Part shown: piece after piece, positions 1 through 11,000 of the stretch | How the letters are laid out: every line of letters starts with the position of its first letter | Position numbering within the stretch: the stretch's first letter is position 1 | Assembly (NCBI GenBank): GCA_963662155.1 | Contig: OY759261.1 | Location: forward strand, 49,900,414 to 49,964,413 | Origin: Lamellibrachia columna | Taxonomy: Eukaryota; Annelida; Polychaeta; Sabellida; Siboglinidae | Length of the DNA stretch: 64,000 nt | Direction of reading: 5' to 3' | Translations under genes and position numbers: made by a program | Notes under the pieces: model-generated | Seen by the model: only the letters and a program-made list of their open reading frames with translations | Database searches by the model: none | Told to the model about the DNA's origin: nothing

Positions 1-11
1 CAGGGTCGTTA

Positions 12-63
12 CTATGAAAACATCGTCAGCATTTCTAAGAAATCATGGGGATTACCAAAAGGA
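12..63 (-). CDS. Possible last coding exon (short tail with stop)
   Basis: After the acceptor TTTAAAAAACAG the phase-2 frame reads PFGNPHDFLEMLTMFS and then TAG TAA. It begins where family members have HPFFW, and FLEMLTMFS loosely recalls the start of a KEN domain. If real, the protein ends without a full KEN domain. The segment is short and the match weak. Confidence 0.22.
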
Positions 64-688
64 CTGTTTTTTAAAGGATGGATTGGCAAAAATACGATAT
101 TAGTGCCGGGTGATTATTTGTCATATGGATTAATTTCAAATGTCAATTAAATTAATTCAATTAAGTTAATTTAATTAACTTTCTAGAAAATCACAATTAA
201 TTAAATTAATTAACTTTACTGGAAGAGGTTAATTTCATTGAAAAAGTCACAATTCACTTTCAATTAACTTTTTATTGGGTATATTATTTTATTCAATCCG
301 GCGGTGACTGCCACTGGCTTGCTCTCAGGAGTTAGAATTAGCTTTGATGATCATAGTGCCCAATAGGCACAGCCACTCAACCAGTGACCCAAGTTCACCC
401 AACCAATATCAAAGAAAACTCTAGTCACATACACGCAGTTGTTTGAACAGTGTTTCCGCAATTCCTACTTGTTTGTTTTTTGTACATTAAATAACATTAA
501 CACAGGTTGAGCAACTGTCTGCTTTTTCATTTCCATGGTGAGCAACTGTCCGAGTACTGTTGCTATCTTGCATGGGAATTGCTGGCAGTAAAGACCTGTT
601 TGCATGGGTGGCAAGTGCAGTGACAATCTGGTAAAACAAACCAATCATATGATGTCTTCTACAGCTGAATAGTGGGACTGGGGATTAT

Positions 689-1212
689 GTGATAGTAACA
701 ATCTTTGAAGACATTAATTTTCCACCTGTATTTCTGTTCACCATGTCTCAGCCACGTGTGTATGACTATGCATTCCCAGGACTACCCGGCTTTGAGTACA
801 ACGATATCGATGAGCTTGACAATAAGGAGGAGGAAGATGACGAACATGACATGGATACACCAGTCGTGTTTCACTCACACACTGCAACTGGTCATTAAAG
901 ATACACTGAAAGATGTAGATAAACTGAAAAAGACCCTGGCAAAGGTCTGTGGCATTGGGAGTCATGTAAGGAAGTCAACTGTTGCTAAAGACGTTCTTCA
1001 CAATGAGCTCTGTCTTCAGCCAGCGAATGTAACACGGTGGAACAGTCAAGTGAAGATGATGCAGAAAAGCTGATTCAGCTGCAAGCACCATGGCTGACAC
1101 AGTTCGACAGAAGTACCCTTCAAGGTATGCTCAATGTGCTGGAGCTATTCGAAGAGGTGACAGATCTAGTGCAGGGTGATAAGATGGTGATGATCAGTTT
1201 CATCCTACAATC
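689..1212 (+). pseudogene. hAT-family transposase remnant
   Basis: Two overlapping frames carry pieces of a hAT transposase: CFTHTLQLVIKDTLKD, then NVTRWNSQ, both typical of the family, followed in the next frame by a Leu-rich stretch (LIQLQAPWLTQFD, LNVLELFEEVTDLV). A frameshift near 1040-1075 breaks the gene, and no DDE or dimerisation C-terminus is left. It lies left of the kinase C-lobe exon. Confidence 0.7.
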
Positions 1213-1229
1213 CGGGGTCTGCGGGAAGA

Positions 1230-1450
1230 CATCTCTTTCTTTCAAATATAAACTGTACCCCAGGAAGTACAAAGTTAAGGCGTATCACAACGGCCAATAC
1301 GTAATGCGCATAAGAAAATACCGTAATATACTGATATATTGGTAACACTGTGCAACCATAGTAAAAATCTAGGCATCCGCCACAACACATAAGCTTCATG
1401 AAAAGTCTGTTAGTACGGACGCTATGCAGACTTTTTGACAAAATGGCAAC
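1230..1450 (+). repeat. Dispersed repeat fragment
   Basis: This block matches, in inverted orientation, part of 41900-42050 (shared pieces GTGTTACCA and ATTTTCTT, and the sequence around the GGATGC). It cuts off the hAT remnant on its right side. The family is not identified. Confidence 0.5.
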
Positions 1451-1803
1451 TATACAAAGTGACCCAGAGTAATACACAATTCATACATCATTATTTGACA
1501 TAACAAAAATATATTAAATACATTTATGAAAAAGGAAATCATATTATAATTGACAAGTTTAGCCAGTTTTGACAATTGTTTTAACATTTTTACATTAAGT
1601 AATTGGATCATTTTGAGAATTGTTATTCTTACTCAGTAATATTGATGTACATATTATTTGTGAAGAACTGCCAAAGCAGCAGATACCAATATATAATGAA
1701 ATTTATAACTTTCTTCTACCAACATTGATACAACTGTCTAAAAGTGCTGCGACTTTCCACAAAGACCATGCAAGAAATGTCGACAAACGTCGTAAGAGCC
1801 CAC

Positions 1804-2006
1804 CTGAGCAGCTCTCCAGCAGATGGTCGCTCTCTTGGTTTAGGTGCCAGCATGTGCTTGACGAGGTCACACGCCACTGGGTCGTCAACAGCTGACAGGT
1901 CATAGTCTCCATCCATAATCCTGGTTTGTGCCTTATCGAGTCTACCATCTGGTGCATAGGTGTGAATACCTCCAGACATCATATAGAAGCACACCATCCC
2001 AGCTGA
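1804..2006 (-). CDS. Kinase exon 6: C-lobe
   Basis: A 203-base exon between TGATTTGCAG and GTGGGC. It starts [19 protein letters not shown], completing the helix-F motif DIQSAG as in IRE1, and ends [11 protein letters not shown] in phase 2, where IRE1 and RNase L proteins have RPS followed by a HPFFW-like motif. The frame stays open through the donor until a stop at 1716-1718, but the read-through residues match nothing, so a splice at 1804 is preferred. A KEN RNase domain would have to follow and is not identified here. Confidence 0.9.
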
Positions 2007-5000
2007 CTGCAAATCACATTGCACAACAAGTTTAATCAGGAGTAGACAAACACAGACTAACATAACCCCTCTAACTGTAACCATTAGTTCTGAAAATAAA
2101 TAAAACAGTGCATCCATTGTGTCCCTGATGATGTCAATTCTCAACACAAAATTGAAAGAAACATAAACACAGGACGCCCAAAAGATATGTACTAACGACC
2201 ATCACAAGAGGCACAAACACAGAAAATAAAGACACAGGACCTAGAAAGAATGGTTGAAGATAGAAATGGATGGTGTCGATTGCTCTCTGCCTTGAGAGCC
2301 TCATGGCACAGGGAGTGATGCATGCGTGTCATCAAGAGAGCTGACAGCCTATGTTGCATTATGGGTATAAGAGTTGACATAGCTAACAAAGTCTGCAGTT
2401 GATTTAGTGGGGGAGAATGCGTGTGTGTGAACCAACTTCATGCAGATACAAACAGCATGGTATTCACCCAAGTTATAAAAATTGGCAATAACCAATGGCT
2501 TTGACCCGTTTTGGCATGGTCATGGTAGTACTAGTACTAGCCTAGAATGGGAAAGGTGAGAATCTGGGTTGACAGTTATGGTAACGGTACAACTGGCACC
2601 AGTAGCATTCTGACTGGTGGACTGAACAGTTTTTTGTTATTTTGTAAAGCCAAAATTTAAAACTGATTTTAACAGATTAGAGCCACAGAGGAGAGACTAC
2701 AACTCAGATCAGTGCGTTCCACTGTTACGCCACTAATTACCAACCAACACCTTCAGTTTGGCCGTGGGCAGATTGGGGTGTAAATAAGCAAACAGATTTG
2801 AGAAATGTTTGTAATTATTTGAAGGGAAATTATAGGCTAGATTACCACGCCACTACTAACAACTACATCCTGATTCATACCATATGGTCACTGTGCATTA
2901 CCCATTTCACTCGTTAGGCAGAGCCACTGGTGCGCTACAAAATATTGCTGCTGGGATTGATTTTTTTGTGAAACGATGTGACGACAAAACCATAACCCAT
3001 CAATACATAATGCTATATGTTTATCTAGATTTCTAAACAAAACCCCACATAAAATACACAAATCCAACCATTAGTGCTCTCTGACTCTGAGCAGTCTTTG
3101 TTATTGACAAATATAGAAATGTGTCCACATTTTCAACGGTGTGTCAACAAGTCAAAAGTGGTGAGAAGACAAAAGATTTTACTTTGATAAGCAGATAGTA
3201 TAACTTGTGTGAATAGCCTTAACTTTATTTTAATTGACATTAAACATTTTTAGTGTTCACGTTCTATATTTCATAAGTACATGTCATATACAGAAATTGC
3301 AAAAGAAACATGTATAGTAAGACTCACCTGTATGTCACCACAGGTTTTGTAGTGGATGGGTGTCTTCTCGGCATATATCTGTTCAAGCACCTCTTTTGGC
3401 ATCCACAACAGTGTTCCTGCACAGAACCACGAGGCACACAGTAAGCACCAATTAAAGGACCGTCACATCCAGCGTTACATTACATTATCAACAAGCAAGA
3501 GATAAAAATTGGTGAATCTTTAGTAATAAATGTGACATGGTTGCTCGCACAAACATGTGCGCACACACCCATGCATGCACAGTGTGCTATATTATGACAA
3601 GATTATAAAGAACTGCTGCATTTTAACATAATATTTTTAATGAAAAAATAAAGCCAACAGAAAGTTAATGTTACATACTAAGCTTCATAAACTTAAACAC
3701 TAGTTAAATTTTTGCAGTAAACAACAGCCGCACAAGAACAGCAAAGGCAAAAGCGCAAGAAGAATATGCAGAAGTCAACAGAGAAGTAAAGAAGAGCATA
3801 AAGGTGGACAAGAGAAACTACATCGACAGCCTGGCAGAGGAAGCAGAACAGGCAGCAGGAAGAGGAAACATGAAAGAGCTTTACGACACTACCAGGAAAC
3901 TGTCAGGCAAGTACTGCCACCCAGAGCGACCAGTGAAGGACAAAGAGGGAAATGCTATCATAGGAAATGAACAACAGCTGGACAGATGGGCCGAGCATTT
4001 CGAGGAACTCCTGAACAGACCCGCCCCGCCAAACCCGCCTGTCATCCACCCAGCAGAAGATGACCTACCTATTAACTGCGACAGACCTGCCAGAGAAGAA
4101 ATCAAGAAAGCTATACAACAGCTGAAGAACAATAAGGCATCAGGGCCAGATGATATTCCGGCAGAAGCACTCAAGGCAGTTGTGGACACTTCCGTGGAAC
4201 TACTTTACCCTCTATTTGGGAAGATATGGGAAGAGGAAGAAGTGCCAGCAGACTGGAGAGAAGGCTACCTCATCAAGATCCCCAAGAAAGGAGACCTCAG
4301 AAATTGTGCTAACTACAGAGGGATCACACTCCTGTCAGTGCCAGGGAAAGTCTTCAACAGGATCATCTTGGAAAGGATGAAAGAGATGGTCGACCCAATG
4401 CTTAGAGACCAGCAAGCCGGATTCCGCCAGAACAGATCATGTTTAGACCAGATCGCAACATTGCGCATCATAGTAGAACAATCCTTAGAATGGAACTCTT
4501 CCCTCTACGTGAACTTCGTTGACTATGAAAAGGCATTTGACAGTGTTGACAGGAAGACCCTCTGGAAACTGCTACGACACTATGGGGTACCCACTAAACT
4601 GGTCAACCTAATCAAGAACAGCTATGACGGAACAGGCTGTAGGGTAATCCATGGAGGACAGTTCACCTGTCGCTTCGAGGTAAAGACTGGAGTAAGACAA
4701 GGCTGCCTGCTGTCCCCATTCCTCTTCCTCCTGGCCATTGACTGGATTATGAAGATGACCACAGTACAGAGGACAAGTGGGATCCAGTGGACACTATGGA
4801 CGCAACTTGAAGACCTGGACTTCGCCGATGACTTGGCACTGCTGTCTCACAGCCATCAACAGATGCAGGACAAGACGACAGAATTGGCAGCTGTCTCCTT
4901 ACAAGTGGGCCTGAACATCCACAAAGGAAAGACCAAGGTCCTCAGGATAAATGCAGCCAGCACTGACCCAGTCACACTGGAGGGGAATGCACTGGAGGAG

Positions 5001-8000
5001 GTAGAGACCTTCACATACCTCGGCAGTGTCATCAACAAGCGGGGCGGCACAGACGCAGACGTCAGAGCAAGGATAGGCAAGGCAAGAGTGGCATTCCTGC
5101 AACTGAAGAACATCTGGAGCTCCAGGGTACTGTCATCACGCACAAAGATCCGGTTGTTCAACTCCAACGTGAAGATGGTCTTGTTGTATGGAGCAGAGAC
5201 ATGGAGGATAACCAACACCACCATCAACAAAGTGCAGACCTTTGTCAACAACTGCCTGAGAAGAATCCTCCAGATCCACTGGCCAGACACCATCAGCAAC
5301 AGTGAATTGTGGGAAAAGACACAACAACGACCTGTCGAAGAGGAAATCAGAAGAAGAAGATGGGCCTGGATTGGCCACTCGCTCCGAAAACCAGTAACAA
5401 GCACCACCAGGCAAGCGCTGACATGGAATCCTCAAGGCAAACGGAGAAGAGGACGACCAAGAAACACGTGGCGACGGGACCTCCAGGCAGACACCAGGAA
5501 GATGGGCTACACCTGGAACCAGTTAGAGAGGATGGCCCAGGACAGGGGACTCTGGCGATCTGTTGTCGACGGCCTATGCCCCAAGAGGGGCGATGGGCAT
5601 AAGTAAGTAAGTAAGTAAGTAAATTTTCACACAAAAACATGTTGTAAGCACTATATTTAGAATTTAAAATAAGTTGAATTATGTTTAGAATTTCATATAA
5701 GTTGATGACAATTTCCTAAATTATTAATTATGACATCAGAATTCAGTCAGATTTTATAACTGTTATTAATGATTTGTCACCATTTGGCAGTGCAGGGTTG
5801 ACCGCATTTGTTTATAAAGTAAACAACATTACACAAAAACTAACATGTATATGAATCAATAGCCATTCTTGTTTTTCCAGAGTGCATAATATGGTCAAAG
5901 GTATAAAACATATTTAACTCACCTGTGCCAGTTATCTCCATGGTACTCATATCTGGGTCAAAAGCATGACTCAAATCAAAGTCTCCGATCTTCATGCACT
6001 CTTCTCCATTGGCAGAAACCACAAATATGTTCTGTGGCTACAACATCAAAGTCATAATGCAATCATGTCTCCCAAATTACCAATATGTTTTAACCAGCTA
6101 ATACTTTTACATGAAAAATTCTCATAAACTAATTTTTAATAGAAAAATTCATAATCATAACCAACATCTTAAATGACACCTTCCTAATCAACGTTGTCAT
6201 TGGTCTGCAGGTTTTAGAAGATTTCTGTCACATGCATGAAGTGATGCAAAAACCAACAAGGCCAGTTGTAATTTTCTGAATTGAATTCTAGTGTTGCAGA
6301 ACAGAAGCCACTTTATTTTTTTTTTTTTCAATCACCACAGCATTAATATTATTACTATATTATGAAACACAGACCAACCTTGATATCTCTGTGCAGAATC
6401 TTGCATGGTTTTGAAGTATGCATGTAGTCAAGTCCACGTAATAAGCCTTCCACCAACTGAGTCACTTTCTTGCTCCTGTCTTTCTCAGACAGCTCTTTCA
6501 CCTCTGTCTGCTCGAGCCATTGCTTGACGGTGAAATCACAGAGTTCTGTAGCAATGTAACTGTCCTTGTCCTTGTCTTTGTCTACCATCTAAAAACAGAA
6601 TAATTTGTTTAGTAGATGTTTTGTGATGTCAAGAAGTGATCTCGGGTAGATGCATGGCTTTTTGTGGTATTAGCACTGATGTAACATTGACTACAGATAG
6701 TAACTGCTGGTAGCAAACATTGTTAAGCCAAATATAAACTGGCTTAGAACTTACACAATTTGTGCCACGACACATATAGCTATAATGCCTACACAAATGA
6801 GAATGAACACCAAGTAGCAAACACTGTTAAGCAAAACTTAATGAACGCGAAGTATTTAGTTGGGAAGGAGTGACCAGAGATAGGTCTGAATCACAATTTT
6901 TTTTTAAAGTTAGGTGTGATCAACAGTGTCTCTTTGTTGTTCATCAGTTTCATTGATTTGATTAGTTTTGTTATAAAAAGACGCAGTAGTGTTCCCATTC
7001 TTTTTTCAGCAATTGTAGGATTAACAAATTTGCCTCAGATGATTTACACCTTAGCATGAGCACTGGGAATACACATTTCTGCTTATAATCTTCAAACAAT
7101 TTAGCAAATTAAAGTCCATTCTATGAATAATTTTACAAAATACTATACAAGCGACCTTATACATCATATAGAATGGATATGTACTTATGACAACAATTGA
7201 CAGCAGTGGTCAAACCCCCAATGACAGACCACCTTTCTTTTATGATCACACCCTTTGATTTTGTAGGTGGTCTTAAATGAGGGTTCTATTTTATATCTGA
7301 GTATGTTTAATATATCTTATTTACCATGTAATCCACAATGTTAGGATGATGGCGCAGTTTCACTAGAGTCTTCACTTCCGCTTTTACCAGCTTGTAGGAT
7401 GAATGCATCACTTTCTTTACTGCGGTCTCCCGTCCATCTCGGATGAGACCGATGTATACTTCTGTGCCGAACTTCCTACAAATAACATATGATGCAAATG
7501 TTAATAATTTAAACCACAACTTGTGAAAATAAAACAGATTTTTAAACATCATATGACAAAATTGAGAAGTGATGTTGCCATATACACTGACAGGAATCAA
7601 ATCAACACAGGCGATGTATGATTAAACTCATGACATTAAGTATAAAAATACAATGACAATGGAATGTGAAGCAACTTCAATTCTGGATGTTTCGCATGTC
7701 CAAAACTCACTCACAAACATATACAGGGCATATAATTTACTATGTAAAACAGCTTTCTCAAAATTCTAGGCACACAAAAATGAACTCTCCCAAAATAAAA
7801 ATTTTGTGGATTGCTTATTGTGAAATGTAATAGTTGTTTTTATCTTGGTGTCATTTCACAGATGATATTAATTTGAATAACTGTTTAGTATTGATTTGAA
7901 CCGCATTAACCAATTTATACACTTTGAATGTGATTTTCTGAAAAACTTATTTTTCAGTCACCAATTTTCTTTTATATAATTTCTCAATATCATTTCTAAA

Positions 8001-11000
8001 CAGAATGGCTGAACATTTATGAAATTACAACTTGACTGGATGGTTTTAAAATTAATAACATAACTTTTGGGGAAATATGATCTGTTTTTTTTTATAAAAC
8101 AAGCCATGATTGTAGGTCAACACCTTCATTTCCACAATAATATTTATACAATCAACAACACAACACAGATACAGAGATATGAAAAGGCCAAATGAATTAC
8201 GTTTATTGTGGGGATGTGTAAGTGTAAGCCTACTTTTAAAGAAATTTAAAACAAAGAAATGTGAGCTCAACAACCCAACGCCAGGCTGACTACGCCCGAT
8301 GCGAGCCTCCTGGACGTCCAGTTCATAAAGCCCAAATTTTTACACATAAAGCAGTAGCAGCATAAGACGCTTATGCCAAGATGTAAACACTGTGTGTAAA
8401 GCATGCACTAAACGACTGAGTACAGGGAGTGTGACAGGCAGGCGGACATCAGGGATTGTTCCCAGATTACGAGCTCCTGCCAACAACTTAGATACCATAA
8501 AGCAATTAGATGGGTCATGGAAACCATTGATTTTGTGGAAATAAGCCACCGCTGATACAGTGGAAACAATGGATGCTGGGGCAGAGCCACTGGCATACAA
8601 ATGTGCAATAACAAGCAACACCATCGGCACCAAAACCGGTGTCCCACACAGTGCTTCATACCCTATGTTACCTGCTGCATCCATGTACAGCTGGAGACAG
8701 TCACCTGACAAAAAACTGTCGGCCAAGAAGGACATGTCATTGAAATACAGCAAAAATTCCAAACATATACCTACATCAAGTTTAGTCTCCTGGGTCAAGT
8801 GGATATGATGATGTGGCTTGTGCACGCCCATCGTCAAATCTATATATATAGGATGGGCCAACTGTTTTACTAGGTGCCAGAAAGACCCCAATTTGCAACA
8901 AAAGCCATGAGATCGTGATTGCATTTCTCAACTGAGTGTGCCAACAACAGGAAATCGTCAATGACATGCACCATTCCCGTCACGCCTAATTTCACCTTCG
9001 CAACCCACTCCAACGCGGTACTGAATCATTCAAAGATCGCACAACTGCTCGAACATCCCATAGGAAGGACAGCATCCATAAAAAACTTCCCTTTCCACTG
9101 AAATCCCAACAAAGGCCTGTCTGCTGGAGAATAATACGGAATGCTGATTCCACATCCACCTTAGCCATGTAAACAGGTTTCGGTTAATGCCTTATAAAAT
9201 CAATAGCATCCTGAATCATTCCGTACAGGAACAGATGAGATCTCCTTGGGAATAAATCATTAACCGAGGAACCTTCAGGGTATGATAGGTGGTGTATCAT
9301 ACTAAATTCTCCAGGAGACTTCTTCGGCACAACACCTAGGGGTGAAATCCTATACTGTTGACAGGTTGGCGGAACATCATAAGGCCCAAGTATTCGACCC
9401 AATGCCAACTCTTTTGCTATCTTATGATCTATGACTCCTGCAAATTCGTCAGCAGATTTTAGATTACTTACCACTTCCCCACGCTTTGAGGGCAACCCAA
9501 CACAACCGATCTGAAAACCATGAGTGAAACCATGTATAAGATATGCCACTAAATTATTGTCGTAACCATCTAGAATACTGTAGAGTGCTTCTGGGGACAT
9601 AGGTGAGGGCAACTTACTTCCTAGCCTAAGCGGGTGAGCCAGTGGTGGTTGATGGTCCAGCTGGGGGACCGGGAGGAGATGGGTTACCTGGGTGCAGTTG
9701 CTTTGCCCGTCTGCTGAAACACCTAATTGATGGGTGGGATCACCCGCAAATTCTACATTTGTGCACCCAGCAACAGGTGTTCTTGCCTGGAAAGGGGGCC
9801 CTTGTCTGTTGACAATCACCTCGTTCAACTTGCTCGACGTATATCAACTTGCTCAAAGATTGATAATGATGGAAGCGCAAAAATTTCGGTCAACTCGATG
9901 AAAACAAATTTGAAAAGAGTGTCCACTCCGTATGCTTTCACAAAACGAAGTGGCTAGTCCGAGTTTGAAATCATAGCATCGTGCAGCTAGTGCGCGCTGA
10001 TTGGTTCATTACATGGAGGCAGGCACACTGGGTCACAGAGCGCGTCACCCAGCTCTGCGGGAATTAGCATAATAGAATAAATAAGCAATGGACCAATCAT
10101 TAATTGTATGTGATGTTGCTTGCATAAAAAATGCATATGCAACCCTGGCTGTGCCAATGTCGCATATCTAAATAATAAAAAACTCCTTGTAGTGCAAATT
10201 AGAGCTATATAAAGTAACTGTATACCAATAGTAGCTAGTAGTACAAGTTGTTTCTGATAATAACAACAAAGATGCTAAAACTGTGTTTCTCACCTGACAC
10301 CAGGTGTGAATATATTCCATAAAGTTTTTTTCATGCAGCAGTTGAGAGCGAAAAGAAAGTTACTTACCCTTTACCAATCTTGAATTTGTCTTCTGTGCAC
10401 AAGCAGATTTGTTGAAGATCCTGTACCAATTTATCTGGCTGCTTCTCCTGCAGTTCAAATAGCCAGCTCAGCTTCTCGGTATGGTCCTTATTCATCCGGG
10501 GTAATCTATCCCATTTACATGGTGTCTGTTAAGGGAAAGACATAACATGAACATACAAAATATACACACTACATGTCTGGGCAGAAAGAACAAATCAGCT
10601 TAATAGTGAATACCTTATTTTGTTATATGTGCAAACATCAACATGATTCAATGAGCTAGTTAACTTCACTAACTAGCACTGGTTCTCACAGAGGACAATA
10701 AATGAATGGAACAAATTATCTACAGATTGTGTAACAGCTAGCAGCGTGAATATGTTTAAAAACAAGGTTGACACATATCTCAGGAGGGTGGGTTATAAGT
10801 AGATGAACATTGTTGGACTCTCGATAAGCCAATGGCTTCCTTGTCCACTTGCCATCTGGGCCTTTGGCTAGGATGGCAAATCTTGTTAAATCTTCTTCAG
10901 CAATGGTCATCCTCACTCATATGTCTACCAATGGCCAGAGTTCATTCAATAACATGCAAGATCTACCTGTGTTCACCACTTATTGCATACTGTTGACTTG

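Noticed and set aside
1..147. Plus-strand open frame from the window edge to a TAA at 148
   Set aside because: Its 49 codons (for example KGLFFKGWIGKNTILVPGDY) look coding-like, but I recognise no family and the upstream part is missing.
1716..2147. The kinase C-lobe exon as one 143-codon gene
   Set aside because: The first 47 codons lie in the intron before a clear TTTGCAG acceptor, and the last 29 lie after a probable GTGGGC donor.
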